Shown here one piece after another: positions 12,488 through 24,025 of a stretch of DNA of 64,000 nucleotides. Below the pieces are notes generated by a model. It saw only the letters and a program-made list of their open reading frames with translations, made no database searches and was not told the DNA's origin. Position 1 is the first letter of the stretch. Each line of letters starts with the position of its first letter. This stretch comes from Histoplasma ohiense (lineage: Eukaryota > Ascomycota > Eurotiomycetes > Onygenales > Ajellomycetaceae), in assembly GCA_017607445.1 (NCBI GenBank), contig JAEVHH010000005.1, positions 124,001-188,000 of the forward strand. Direction: 5' to 3'. Position numbers and translations under genes: made by a program.

Positions 12488-14684
12488 TTACCGTAGCGAA
12501 AACCGCGCCGTCACCGCATTCGTGGCCAAAATCTCAATTCGCTGCTCATAGAGCTCCATAATATGCATCATTGGATCCCCGAATACTACGTCTCGCAAAT
12601 CGTCATCTTTCATTAGGAATGCTTCAGCATAAACCCCATCCTGCAAATTATTTTTCTGTTTTTCCATATCGCCTCCGCGAAGGAGGATCAGATTCCCCGC
12701 AGCGCAAAGAGACGATGGCGGCGTCTTCCATACTACTGTAGGCATCGGATCGTGGTCGTTTTCCCAATCGCCCTTGGTGCTTCTTTTGTTGCGTTTGTTA
12801 TCGCTTGCAGCCTTCCTGCCTCCGAGGCGATATAATTTTTGTTGTAGCCTGGCCGAGGCTGATTGTTGGGAGGTATTCTCCCCTGGGGTTGTGGAGGGGG
12901 GTCGGGGCAGTGGAGGTGCCGGGGAGATATAAAGGTCTAGCAGCGATCGAACGTACGCTTTATCCGCGCGGGGTACCGGGTCACCTTCATTCACAAACGA
13001 GAAGAATAGCCATTTCTGGAACCGGTCACGGCCAGGTCCAACGGGCTTCTGCAACGGTAGGAGCGACACGGGCGGGGAGCCGAAGGTAATGCAGTGCACA
13101 CGTTTAAAGAAGTCGCGCATCCTGATAAGTTCAGATTTTACTGTCCCCGACAACATATGCATGTACAGCAGGCTGGCGATAGCGCCACCGGCTGAGTGGC
13201 CTGTGATAATGAGGGAGTAAGCGATGCGCGATGGGTTTTCATCAAGTATCTGCTGCAGTCGCAAGGCCACGGGCTTGACCATGCGGCGGGCAACGGAGAG
13301 AAAGCCGGCGTGGCACAGATTTCCGCGGTCGTCTAAGAAGTGTTCTGGAGAGACAGGGTCAGAATTCATGTTCGTGGCCCAGTCACGAAAGCTGTTCGTG
13401 CCGCGGATGGCGAAGACGATGACATTCATGTTGTCGACTGGCTCTGATTTTATGACCATTGCCTTGGTGCCCAGGCGCCAGTCGGCTTCAACCCGTGTTT
13501 CCCGCTCAGCCCCGGTGGGTTTGTTGTAGACTCTTTGGGAGAAGCGCGCGGCTAGGCAGAGGAGAGGGTATGTAGGGATGTAACTGTAAGGGGGACAAAG
13601 GGAGGCAGTTAATTAGATGAATAACTAGCGAGTAAGTTGACAAGTGAGCAGCCAAAGAGCTTACAGTCGCAATGGCGTGAGGGAATCCGGAAGCCGAGAG
13701 TTTGCATAATGGTAGACTTTTGAGAAGTAATTGATACTGGATGGGTACGTGCGGCGTTTGCGTACTCGGAATGGGCGTCCACCGCCAGAGTCCCCGCCAC
13801 GAAGTGACGGCTGAGGGGGGAGGTAGCTCACACCTTCAAAGGAAATTTTGGTTATTTAACATATTACGCTCTGGGATGACTGAGAGCAACCTACGTAGAT
13901 CTTTCTCCATGCCACTGAATTCCTGGCCATCTATAGAGGCGATGACTTCGTCGAGCTTCCCGGAAAGAAGATCTGAAAGCTCAACAAATCCACCGGAGGA
14001 GCTATGGTCCTTGTCGCTATCGCTGTTTAAGCTAGCCCGGGTGGATCCTTTGGAGGTGGTAGGGGCGCTGTCGTTTAAAGGGTGATAGAGGTGACGGTGA
14101 TAATGATGCCATTTGGGATGTTGCTCGAAGGCTTGTAAAGGCTCTGTTGGTTGTTCGGGGGGCCTCCAAGTGGGAGTAAAGAGGGCCTGTGCGGGGGTAG
14201 GCGAGCGGGATGGCGGGATGGGCGGGGAGTTGGGCGGGGTGGGAGGAAGACGATTTGACGACAAATTAGAGAGCCTTGAAATTTCGTAATCCGAAGGACT
14301 AAATGGGATGAAGGTTTGACTACCGCCACTGGTCTTATCGTCGGCACTGAAGAAGGTGCTGCCATTGTTCATGGAGAGTTGTATATCTCGAAATGCAGGG
14401 TGATCTTCCAAAGGGGGTGGTGCAGGGTGGACAACAAAATGAGGCGAGTGCCGGGCCTGTTGAGAAGCCACGGCATTAGGAGGTGGAGGGGCAGGGCGAG
14501 GAGGCTGTTGAAAGGGGTCTGTATTGGCAAGCCCTGGGTGCAGCAGTGGGGGATTTAATATGGGCGTAGAGATATTTTGCAGGTAATAGGATGGCGGGAA
14601 GGGAAGAGGAGCACTGATAGTGGGTGTATTGGATCGCCGATAGGGATAGGAGGCCTTCGGGTTTGATATGCCAAAGAATGTCAT
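12488..14684 (-). CDS. Class 3 lipase domain protein
   Basis: Reverse-strand exons 14684–13895, 13833–13665 and 13583–12488 encode 684 residues (2055 bases, in frame). Residues 1–260 are Pro/Ser-rich and probably disordered. The second exon reads FSKVYHYANSRLPDSLTPLR; the third continues into an alpha/beta-hydrolase core with the strand VIVFAIRGT, the nucleophile elbow IITGHSAGGA (GHSAG), and VNEGDPVPRAD, which likely supplies the Asp. This matches Lipase_3-type cytosolic or membrane-associated triglyceride/phospholipid lipases. There is no signal peptide. The start at 14684 is the first real ATG (longer frames begin at GTG). The stop TAA at 12488–12490 lies inside a consensus donor (GTAAGT), so an extended spliced C-terminus is possible. 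Confidence 0.85.
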
Positions 14685-16794
14685 AATGCTGGTGTCCTTG
14701 TTATTGTCGTATGGATAGACAATAGCTCGGCGCGCGCCAGATATCGAATAGAGGAGAAGAAATAAGTAGTCCCTCACAACAGGGAGGGAGAGGATTCCTC
14801 TATGAGGCGGGAGGCTGGCCAGACAAGGAGGAAGTTCAAAATCAGAGCTGCCTCAACACGCAAGCGGGGAACAGAAAACCGCTTGTTTGCCGGAGCAGTG
14901 GTGGTGGCATGTTGAGAGAGATGGAGCACAACCAACAGTAGCGAAGGATTCCGCACAGTTGTTGGAAGGAGATCACATCTGGTGGGGTTGTGTCAGATAT
15001 CTGGATGCGGTATCATTTATCATTTTTGTTCTGTTTCTTTTCTTAGAGCCAACCAGCCGGAAATCGAAGCTAACACGACAAACCTCCCAGGATCCGGGCG
15101 GCCATTCTTTAGCATCATTGGGCACGCTCGCACTGACAGACAAGGATCAAACATCCGCAATGCACAGACATGGCTGCATGAGGCTGTGACAGGTCGGGGT
15201 CCCTCAATGTCTGATATGTAGGTGTATCTGGATCGATCCCTTGTTTCCGTTTCTTCAGCAGTTAGTTAAAGGAAGTTAGACCCTGAAGGAGGAAGACATA
15301 TCGTCAACAGAGACCCCATCGTTTCATCATAGCGGTTATTTTGTTTCTTTTTGTTCGTCCCAGACAGCCATATCCACACCCCAACCGGACTAGAATCCAC
15401 AAACGGCGTTTTTGGTGAAGCTAAGACGGGCTTTGGGTGTGAGATCTGCTGGGGCCTGCACCCGAATTCCAAGGGCGCTGTCCAATAGCCAATATGGACT
15501 GGTGAGAGATGTTGGCTTCGTGCATACAAGCCACAAACTAGCATGCAACTCGCGGCCAAAACGGCATTTGTCAAGGCAGAGAGCGCTGCACCTGACGGGT
15601 AACTCGCAGCTTGTGTACTCTATACGCAGTACGAAGTATCGAGAGAGCAACGTAGCGGCAGGGTTCTTCAACTAATACTTACTTGCTGGGACGTTAACAG
15701 GTCTGGGAGAGGAACCGCAGATGCGAGATGCAAAGCCATGGGGGGCCGGGCCATAGTTGATCAATGGCCAGGAGCTGCTGGACGAAGAGAACACAACACA
15801 CAAGCCAGTGACAATATTGTTGATGATGATTGTAGTTGAGATGTTCCTTGGTTGTTTTGTTCTTTTGCTCAGGTCAACTACGGAGTAGAGGATAGATACA
15901 AGGCCCGACAAGGCTTGAATCCTTGCAGGGCGCGGCGGGGCAAAGTCGCAATCGAATCCCACTCTACTCCGTACATGTAGTTAGTTACTCTACACTCCGA
16001 ACTTCTTAGTTATGACGGCCTAACTGCAGATTTAAGCATATAGGGTTAGTTAACCTAAAAATTGAGTTTGTAGTTTAACAAAGGAGCCCCGGCAAGCCGC
16101 AATGCCCCCTTCGAGCACCGCGGATGGACAAATATGCATGTTTACGCAGCATCATCACATCATGAACCATCATCTTGACTACAGCGTACAACAACCATGC
16201 CATCCTTCCTACGGGTTTATTTGCCGATGCAACGAAATGACCGTCTCACCGCCCCGATTTAGCGCGTGTTGTACGCAGCAGCGCGGGGAGCTTGAATCCA
16301 GTGAGCAGGACTGCAGACGAGGCTAGCATCTTTTAGTTAACCCTTGGCCTGTTCCGCGGCATGAGCAAATAGAAGCATCGAGGTCTGAGAAATTCGTCCT
16401 GGATCTACGGGCTCTGGTTTCTTTAAATAGCGCGGCAAGGCATGCAAGCGGAGAGTGGGAGGAGATGAATTCCTGGATTCGTCTACCTTCTATGTGATGC
16501 ACAGTACCGCACATGCACTGTACAACTAGATGATGACTCCTGTGGGCTGACCGTGTCTCTAACGAGTTACGATGTGTATGCCAGCCGATTCTGTACCGAA
16601 ACAGTGATTAATCGCCTTTTAGGCACACCTGGCAGATCAACGTGGCAATAAAATCAAGACAAACAAACAGTTGGGGGTAAGTTATTTTTTATGAATTCCA
16701 TTGTCGTCAGCCGGCACATGCATACAGCACAGAATAACTATTCATGAAAAACGGCGTGAGCCAACCTTGTTTGAGCCAACCGGCAATAATGCCC

Positions 16795-16829
<35 letters not shown>

Positions 16830-16986
16830 AGCCAGTGTCAGCCGGCTGAGCAGGTAAATGAAATGAAAATTACAAAGGAAAAGAAAAAAGAAAAGGGAAA
16901 GGAAAAGGAAAAGGATTAGAGAGAAAATATAGATTAAAAATAGTGGTATATAGGAAAAGATTTGTTTTATGTCAAAACCGCCGGTG
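14685..16986. other. Intergenic, 2.3 kb, between lipase promoter and acyltransferase 3' end
   Basis: No gene supported; all ORFs are short and unrecognised. Features seen: TACGGAGTA at 15879–15887 and TACTCCGTA at 15965–15973, a pair in opposite orientation; the 9-base direct repeat GAGCCAACC near 16758 and 16774; a 28-base A run at 16800–16827; and a purine-rich tract 16860–16920. Confidence 0.5.
16800..16827. repeat. A28 homopolymer run
   Basis: Twenty-eight consecutive A on the + strand in the intergenic region, followed by a non-A-rich sequence. It could be a simple-sequence expansion or an old retroposed tail; no target-site duplication was recognised. Confidence 0.9.
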
Positions 16987-18194
16987 CTATTTTCGTTTGC
17001 CCGTCGTCGTCCATAACTTGACAAATTGCTGCTTATCCTTGGCACCCAGTCCAACCCGTCTCACTCGCCCCAGTCGAGCCAGCGACTCACCAACTTGGTT
17101 TAGCAGCGTCTGTTCCATGCTCGTTAACGACGCATCAAGATCCATGCGTGACTCGGCCAGCCTCGCGTCTAATGCGTCAATGTAATTATGGTCATACGAC
17201 GGCTGGCCGTCGGTGGGTCCAAGGCGGGATCCGTTATGAATATTATTACTTTTCGTACTTTTGGTTTGGGTCGGGAGCAGGACGCTCTCCGCAATCCTCA
17301 CGCGGATGCAGTGGGTAGGTTTGCTCAGGAGATTCCACATGAAGGACCTGTACGATTGTGGTATCGGAGTCGTGATGTCCGCGGGGGTGTACCTCAGGCT
17401 GACAGGGAAAATTCTTGTTGCTGCAGAGACCGCGACGAGAGACGGACTCATCTGCAGGATGCCTTTGCCGTTCGTCGTCGTGCATTCAGGAAATACTACG
17501 ATGGGGCTGTTAGGGTGCCGTTTTATCAGCGTTGCTATATCCACGAGGTGCGAGCCTGCGGGTGGCGTCACTTCGGGGCGGGCGAATGCCCGAAGAATAG
17601 CCTGAACTAGGGATATCTGCTGGACTTTGCACGTTGAAGGATACGACACTGTGAATATGGGATCGAATATGGCGGCAAGGTAGAGAGCGTCGATTGGGGA
17701 AGTAAATGACGAAGCGATCACGGACGCAGGCCCTGGGAGTGGGGAGGAGTGCTGCGAGGCTAGCGATCTGTCAAACACATGGTTAGAGATCCAGTAGCGG
17801 ACATATACCCGGCGGAGCCCGGGGTGTAGCAACACAATCGCATACCCTTTTTTAACGCCATCTATTTGAAGATCAATCCACCATATGCCTGGAATTCCCA
17901 GCATTACCCACAAGGAGGCCTTCTTACCCAAGGATCCTATGGGAAGCCATTGGAGCACGCAAAAGTAGGCGACAAATGCGGTGATCAGGAGCGGCAGCCG
18001 CATGCAGAAGAGAAATATGTGGAATGGGAGATATATGCCGGAGTGTTGGGAAGAGATAGGTAGGAAAGGAGCGATTCCCGAACCTAGAAAACGTTCGTCA
18101 GCCACGATGATGGTTTAAGCTGTGTGGTGTGCACGAAGGGCAGTTCTGTGGCAAAGGGCATACCTCTATCTCTGAACTGAGAAAATTTCTCCAT
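16987..18194 (-). CDS. LOA1: LOA1/Vps66-type lysophosphatidic acid acyltransferase
   Basis: Exon 1, 18194–18164 (31 bases), encodes MEKFSQFRDR; intron 18163–18084 (GTATGC donor, TTTCTAG acceptor); exon 2, 18083–16987. Product 375 residues. The short first exon is supported because it gives MEKFSQFRDRGSGIAPFLP, the conserved start of Vps66/Loa1-like proteins, whereas the longer single-exon frame begins at GTG right after a stop. Two hydrophobic segments near residues 25–75 suggest membrane insertion. The acyltransferase block shows SFTSPIDALYL and VFPECTTTNGKG, the FPExT motif that binds the phosphate of the acyl acceptor. Expected role: acylation of lysophosphatidic acid at the ER or lipid droplets. 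The 3' half is hydrophilic. Confidence 0.88.
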
Positions 18195-19031
18195 GACGAG
18201 AGTGACGCATATGATACACCCCCAACTCTCGTGTCGTCGTGGGGGAGGTAAAAAGTCGTGGTGCTTCGGAGTGGTGGGAAATCACATGCACCTGAAGCGG
18301 AATGAAGCCTCTCAACAACAAAACTTGTGTTTGTGCTTGAGGAATGCAGGATGAAGAAAGGACGGCAGGGTCAAGGGCAAGGAAACAAGCTAAAACACAT
18401 TTTTAAATGTGTGGCTTCCGGCGACTCTTCAGCTTGTGCCGTCTCGCCTGTTCTCGCTTTTGTTCTCGTTGGGTTCTTCGTCGTGAATCCCAGGAGTAAC
18501 TTAGTCAACGGCGAGAGATAAAAGCTCCGTGAGGAGCTAATATTAGTCAGCAGCAGTTAGTTAACTAGGGGTTATTCATAGATTCATTGTCTTCACCTTC
18601 ACCAGGAGATTGTCCAGATATTCCTCCTGAGTATTGTTCGAGACGGCCATAGCTGCTTTCCTTCCCTGCTCAGTGCCTCCTTGTCCCATATCCTTTTTAT
18701 TTAATAAAAAATAAAAATAAAAAAATAACTTCCTGTTTGTGGATGATGAGGGAAGCAAGCCTTGCCTCAGGGGGAAAAGGGAACAAATAGTAATAGCATG
18801 ACAATTCCAAACAGAGGGCACACTTGGAAATCCCTTTTATTCACCCTTCCATCGTCCGTTCAGAGCCAACAACGGGCAGATGGTGATTAGGCGAAGGCTG
18901 GAGGAGCCCAATTACTCTGATCAAGCATATCTATCATTCTCCATTTGATTTCGACATACCCCTTCACCTACATACTGCAACTACTCCTTCAACCCTCTTG
19001 CAAGAACTCCAAGACATCAAACGCAACTAAA
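18195..19031. promoter_or_regulatory. Divergent promoter region, LOA1 / SIMPL gene
   Basis: 837 bases between two divergent start codons. It contains an AT-rich tract at 18700–18730 and pyrimidine-rich leaders near both genes. No specific factor site was identified. Confidence 0.5.
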
Positions 19032-19754
19032 ATGCCTGCTCTCGAAATAAACGTTTCTGGTGAATGCCGACTGAGCCGTCCTGCTGAGAGAGCCTGCCTC
19101 AGTGTGCGTGTGGCGGCGGAGAGTTCAAGTCAGGACGAAGCAGCCCAGAACGCTACCAAGGCAGTGAACACACTCCACGAGAAGTTCCGCACTCTATCTC
19201 CCAGCCCGTGGGATAACCATGCGACCTCATGTGCACCAATCACGACTTTTAATATTGGGTCAATCACCACCTCCTCGAGAATCCCCACGGACATAAACAA
19301 CATACCCACTGGCCCACGCCAGTTCTCAGCCTTTGCCAGCCTCTCTGCAGTCTTTCGCGACTTTGCCAAGCTCGGTCAGATCGCATCCCAACTGTTCATG
19401 ATGCCGTTCGTAGAAGTGCAGTCAATCGACTGGCGGCTGACGGACGCGACATCTGCGGAGCTAAACAAGGAGGCGCGGAACAAGGCACTGCTAAACGCGA
19501 TTGAAAAGGCAACGCTTTACTCGCAGGTGGTTGAGCGAGAGGTGTCCGTGGTGGAAATTAGTGACCAGGGTGGACCTTTCCCTGGATCTAGTTCGCAGCC
19601 GGCCCGTCGATACACGATGGCTAGAGCTGCCTACGCAGGCTCTGATGCAGAAGCATTGGAACTAGAGCCACAAGAGATTGCCGTCACGGCTTCGATCACG
19701 GCAAAGTTTGCCACGGCAGAATGGACCAGGCCAGCTGTCATAACACGTTATTGA
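19032..19754 (+). CDS. SIMPL (DUF541) domain protein
   Basis: Single exon, 240 residues. The ATG at 19032 sits in good context (CTAAAATGCC) and starts the family pattern MPALEINVSGECRLSRPAERA. An in-frame upstream ATG at 18945 would add 29 leader-like residues and is less likely. The SIMPL family (DUF541) begins with such a beta strand, then an S-x-D-E-A helix (SSSQDEAAQNATKAV). A later block contains VQSIDWRLTDAT and EARNKALLNAIEKA, also typical. Bacterial relatives are periplasmic and poorly understood; fungal members have no established role. No signal peptide or membrane segment in the chosen form. Confidence 0.8.
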   Translation: MPALEINVSGECRLSRPAERACLSVRVAAESSSQDEAAQNATKAVNTLHEKFRTLSPSPWDNHATSCAPITTFNIGSITTSSRIPTDINNIPTGPRQFSAFASLSAVFRDFAKLGQIASQLFMMPFVEVQSIDWRLTDATSAELNKEARNKALLNAIEKATLYSQVVEREVSVVEISDQGGPFPGSSSQPARRYTMARAAYAGSDAEALELEPQEIAVTASITAKFATAEWTRPAVITRY

Positions 19755-20265
19755 TTCGATTTCTAAATGATGTGCGCATTCCGAAATATTCTGGTGGGAT
19801 TCAACTGCACAGTGAATATGCAATTTTGGCACCCTTTGCTCTTTTTTTACTTTTTTCAAAATTAATGCTTCAGGGAGTCCCTCCAAATATAATGGAGCTC
19901 GCTGTCTCCCTTCCTCTGGCTCTACTGGGCATCTACTTCCCAAATGTTTGTTGGGCTAATACCCGGACCTTCTATCACACCTGAATCACTTCCAGGGTTG
20001 TTCTTCTTGCCCCCTTTTTCATGGCTCCCTACTTCAAGCCGCTGGTTCTAACCACCCGTTGTTCTCGTCTGGAGTCTTCGCTCAACGTCTCGTCAATCTT
20101 TCGTCACCCTGCGCATTACTTTCTTGCAATAAAACCTCCCATTTCGTCTATCTCTCTGCTCTCTATATTAGACATAAGACAGACGTAAATCGTTCAACAA
20201 AGGAATCCATAATCAGTAATCATAATCGCCCTTATCAACTTCATTACCCTCATTACATTACCCCT
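19755..20265. other. Convergent intergenic region
   Basis: Joins the 3' ends of the SIMPL and EMW1 genes. Pyrimidine-rich on the + strand; nothing else seen. Confidence 0.5.
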
Positions 20266-23200
20266 CTAACTAACCTCGCCACTCAACTCCTTCAATCGTC
20301 GCCAACCTTCAGTTCCCTCCCACAACTCCTTGCCTTTCCCCTGCACGCTCCTCACTGCACTACGGGATTTAAATCTCCAATCCTTCGCAACAAGTTCCGG
20401 GGCCCCCCTATTCGAATCCTCTCCCGGAACTCCATCTCCCTCGATCTCCTTATCCATTGGCCCAAAAGTTGCATATCCCTCATGAACCATCCTCTCCGTC
20501 GCCTCCACAACCTCCATCCACTTCGCCTTATCGCCCATCCGGAACGCTCCTTGCGTGCACGACGCAACGGTAGCACGCCACGCCTTCTCGTGAGCCGCAA
20601 GGGCACGGGACGGCTTCCTCCGCCATGCCTCTACCTTCGCGACAAGCAGCCACATCGGTGCCGAGTGCGTGATGAGCGGGATGACGTTTTCGTCGAGGAG
20701 GTTGAGGATGATTGCTGGGAGGGTTCCGCGGGGGAAGACCGGAGCTGGTGCAGGAGTATCAGCCGTGTCAGTTCTGGCGCTGTCAAACGCATGGCCTGAT
20801 GTAAGAGTATTGACGAGGGCGGTGAGGATGTTGATGTCGATTGCTTTCTCCCCCTCTTTGGGGCCGCGAAGCTCGATGAGCCGTTTCTGTGCGTAGACTA
20901 CGTCACGGAAGGGAGTTTCTGGGGGCGGGATAGATGCGCTGACGGTTAGGAGATTTTCCCAAATGCGGTAATTAGTGTGTTTGTATTTGGCGGCACGTTT
21001 GAGGGCGGCCAAAGCTTCTCTTTTATGCTTGTAGGGATCGGGTCTCTGCGGGATAGGAGTGGATTCCTCTTCATCTGCGGCTAGTGCTGGGGTATTTAGT
21101 TTCGAATTTTCTATGATTGTTGGCGTTGGAAGGTTGATCAATGCCGCGGCGAGATTGCTCCAGGCCTCAGCATCAGTATCATCCAGCTGGATGCTTCGTG
21201 TAAAGGATTCCACCGCATCCTCGTATTTCTCCAGTTCTAGCTGCACACATCCAAGTGCAAACCAGGCGCCATGGTTGAGCCGATTGATAGCTAAACTCTT
21301 GCGGTATGCTTCCTCCGCTTTTTCCAGCGACGGTGGTTTAGTAGTGAGATAATGGCGTGCAAGGGAACGTTGGGCACGGGCATACCGATGATCCGAAACC
21401 GTCCATGCACGTTCGTACATTGCAGGGTCCTTGTCAATGTCTCCCAAAATACAAAACAAGCGTGGGGCATCTGCTGGAAGCCGCACAAGCTCGGGCCCTT
21501 CAAAACTATCATTGTCATCCGTAGAGGCAGGGTTCGTACGATTAAACAACTGTTTCCGCACGAGGATCCTAGCCATCTCTTCCCTTTCCGTAGCGGCGTA
21601 GCACAAGGCAACTTCAGCCCACATTTGCAATCGTTCGTAAATGTCAAGAGCAGTGCGGAGCCCGCCCAGACTGACCCACCGTGAAGCAAGCTCGGCTTCG
21701 AGGTGCCATCTCGTAGAGAAATTTAACAGCCAGATATACTGGAGTCGGTCGCTTGCAGGTGCCGACTCTGATGCTTCAGGGCGCGGGAGAAAGGTGGTGG
21801 CTTGTTCAGCCGCCTTATCGGCACCAGAAATTGGATCCGACGCAGTATCAGCGATGACCTGGTCGACAAGTGCTTGTAGCTGGAGCAGCCCTCGCTCCAC
21901 CGTCCGTGACCTGTAGCCTTCGATCTTACTTCGAACCAGCAGGGCCTGGGAATAAACTTGCCAGTTCGAGCTTCCACCATCAAGAACCCGTGTCGCATAG
22001 GGCAGCGTTTCCTCTCTCGTAAGGCCATGCTCTGGAGAGGTGTTTGTTATCGCGGATGCGATGGAAAGAAGGATGATGGAATCCAATGCATTCAGCTTTG
22101 GCTGGTTCGAGGGGTCCAGAGCTGCAAGAACTGGTGGCAGGGATGAGGGATCCTGAACCGTCATAGATATCTCCTGTGCTTCCACAGGCTCATCCTTCTT
22201 GAAGGATATCGCTTCTAAAAGTGTGTCGTCATTAAGATCCAAATTTTTGGGCCTGGCGCCTTCCGCTGCGGTAGTGTGCGTCTGCGGCTCCAAGGCCGAG
22301 AGATCCTCCTTATGATTCGACTCCTTAGTCGACGCATGTCCCTCATCTGCACTCTTCGCCAAAACGACTAGTTGGCTAATGTCGCGGTCCTGGAACTTCG
22401 TCCGCTTCCCCAGCTTTCCAGTCAACGCATATTGGAACCCAGTTTCACCCGCTGCACGCTCAAGATCTGCTCGAGCCTTGGCATCGAATCCATGATGGGT
22501 ATGAATCGTGGCTCTCTCTATAAGGAACCTTGCACGTTCCTCCGCAGTTCGCGAGGACGAAGAATTGGATGACAGAATCCTCCCCGCCAGAAATTCCAAG
22601 TCGGTATAAACAGCTGCCTGCAACGTTGTCGTATTCTCTGATAACATCTTCTGGTGCAGAAAATTAACCCTCATCCGAGAACTCCAGGCTGCCAAAGGAG
22701 CCGCAAATGCCACGTCGCCCTCCCCATTGAAAGTGGGTGTGATGGCCGAATGATTCAGAATCGCTTTAGCAAGACAAAACAGCTCGACGTTGGGGGTAAG
22801 CTTATACGCCGCCTCCCCGTCAACAGTCAAGCTGCGCACCATCGCCTCGCGCAACGATCGCAGAGCTTGCGCCACACCCGGGGCCCCATCGTTTGTGTCC
22901 GTTAAGAACTTTGGGATCAGTAGATCTGACGCCCGAAACGCTAACGGAGGGCCAGTGACATTTGACTGGAGGAACGCAGACAACGCGGCGATGCCTATGT
23001 GAAGGAGCCGCGAGCGCGTAGCCGGCGCAGTGGCAGGATCGTCCGCGCGGAAGACCGCGTCGATATTTCCGCAGAGGAAGTCGATATAGGACAGGCGGCA
23101 ATTCTTGATGCCGTCCTGAAAGACTGGATTTTCAGCGCGGCGACCGCAAATGCGCTCTGTTAGCGGGAGACGAAGGACGGCCTCGCATTCCTTGTCTGAC

Positions 23201-23292
23201 AGCCGGAGAGCGTCGTATCTAAAAATTGAGGAAGAAGATGGACTAGTGTATAAAAGGTCCAAGGACGCTGGGAGATGTTCTGGGATCGCCAT
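20266..23292 (-). CDS. EMW1: TPR protein of the Emw1/TTC27 family
   Basis: Intronless, 1008 residues, from ATG 23292 (MAIPEHLPASLDLLY) to TAG at 20266. The frame is open 47 codons further upstream, but those lie over a T/A-rich leader and begin without a good context. The central and C-terminal half holds TPR-type repeats: EEAYRKSLAINRLNHGAW, then WFALGCVQLELEKYEDAVES, then FTRSIQLDDTDAEAWSNLA. This repeat order within a ~1000-residue protein is typical of yeast Emw1 and animal TTC27, which are essential and linked to cell-wall integrity or nuclear assembly functions not precisely defined. Long antisense ORFs (for example 20059–20799) are shadows of its GC-rich codons. Confidence 0.85.
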   Translation of the reverse strand: MAIPEHLPASLDLLYTSPSSSSIFRYDALRLSDKECEAVLRLPLTERICGRRAENPVFQDGIKNCRLSYIDFLCGNIDAVFRADDPATAPATRSRLLHIGIAALSAFLQSNVTGPPLAFRASDLLIPKFLTDTNDGAPGVAQALRSLREAMVRSLTVDGEAAYKLTPNVELFCLAKAILNHSAITPTFNGEGDVAFAAPLAAWSSRMRVNFLHQKMLSENTTTLQAAVYTDLEFLAGRILSSNSSSSRTAEERARFLIERATIHTHHGFDAKARADLERAAGETGFQYALTGKLGKRTKFQDRDISQLVVLAKSADEGHASTKESNHKEDLSALEPQTHTTAAEGARPKNLDLNDDTLLEAISFKKDEPVEAQEISMTVQDPSSLPPVLAALDPSNQPKLNALDSIILLSIASAITNTSPEHGLTREETLPYATRVLDGGSSNWQVYSQALLVRSKIEGYRSRTVERGLLQLQALVDQVIADTASDPISGADKAAEQATTFLPRPEASESAPASDRLQYIWLLNFSTRWHLEAELASRWVSLGGLRTALDIYERLQMWAEVALCYAATEREEMARILVRKQLFNRTNPASTDDNDSFEGPELVRLPADAPRLFCILGDIDKDPAMYERAWTVSDHRYARAQRSLARHYLTTKPPSLEKAEEAYRKSLAINRLNHGAWFALGCVQLELEKYEDAVESFTRSIQLDDTDAEAWSNLAAALINLPTPTIIENSKLNTPALAADEEESTPIPQRPDPYKHKREALAALKRAAKYKHTNYRIWENLLTVSASIPPPETPFRDVVYAQKRLIELRGPKEGEKAIDINILTALVNTLTSGHAFDSARTDTADTPAPAPVFPRGTLPAIILNLLDENVIPLITHSAPMWLLVAKVEAWRRKPSRALAAHEKAWRATVASCTQGAFRMGDKAKWMEVVEATERMVHEGYATFGPMDKEIEGDGVPGEDSNRGAPELVAKDWRFKSRSAVRSVQGKGKELWEGTEGWRRLKELSGEVS

Positions 23293-24025
23293 ATGTGGAT
23301 TTGTGTTGGTGGTATAGATTTTTTTTTTTTTTTTCCTATTCTTCTCCCCCACAGAAGGAGAAGACTTTAGGCAAGGAAAAATCCCCCCGCCGCAATCATC
23401 CTGCACCACACATTCGACGAAAATCAAAAGCAAGTTGTCTACAGACGATTTTATTTAACGATCCCGAGGATTTTGCAGAAGAGTCAATTTAACAATGAGG
23501 CAAGATACATCAGCCGCCGAAAATTGTTGGTTCTACGCAATGGACAAACCCTCTGATTATATAAGTGGGGCCAGAAACCTTATCTTATCGCCCGCAGCCA
23601 GGACTTGAAGAACAACAGCAGTTCTTCTTCAAATGCGCCAGGGAGGAACTCAAGGAGAAGGACTAATCGAGAACCCGGGGGGAGATAGGGGGAGGACAGC
23701 TCAGAGCATAGCAAAAGGGAAATAAAATAAAAATAACAAAATAACAAACCCCTTATAGAGAATGATTTTGACAACATACTGCGTACTAATTAATCGCATC
23801 CCACCAGCCACTGTCTTTAAACACACAACCACGAGAAATGGGACACCAAATACCCAAACACCAACATACCAAGGCCATCCCTAATCGCAATCCCACATTT
23901 CCCCAATCAGATCATCATCGTCCGGCGCGGCCGTGGAATGTGTCAATGAGGCAACATTGGTAGGAAAGGGCGCAAATGGCGTGACGGGGCGGCGATGCTG
24001 GGTGGTTAGTATCGCCCACTTTCGA
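23293..24025. other. Intergenic, EMW1 leader and 3' flank of next gene
   Basis: Contains an oligo-T stretch at 23318–23334, part of the EMW1 leader on the other strand. No gene supported. Confidence 0.5.

Noticed and set aside
20059..20799. 246-codon forward ORF
   Set aside because: Antisense to the well-supported EMW1 coding region and starts in its 3' flank; Ser/Leu/Pro/Arg-rich shadow.
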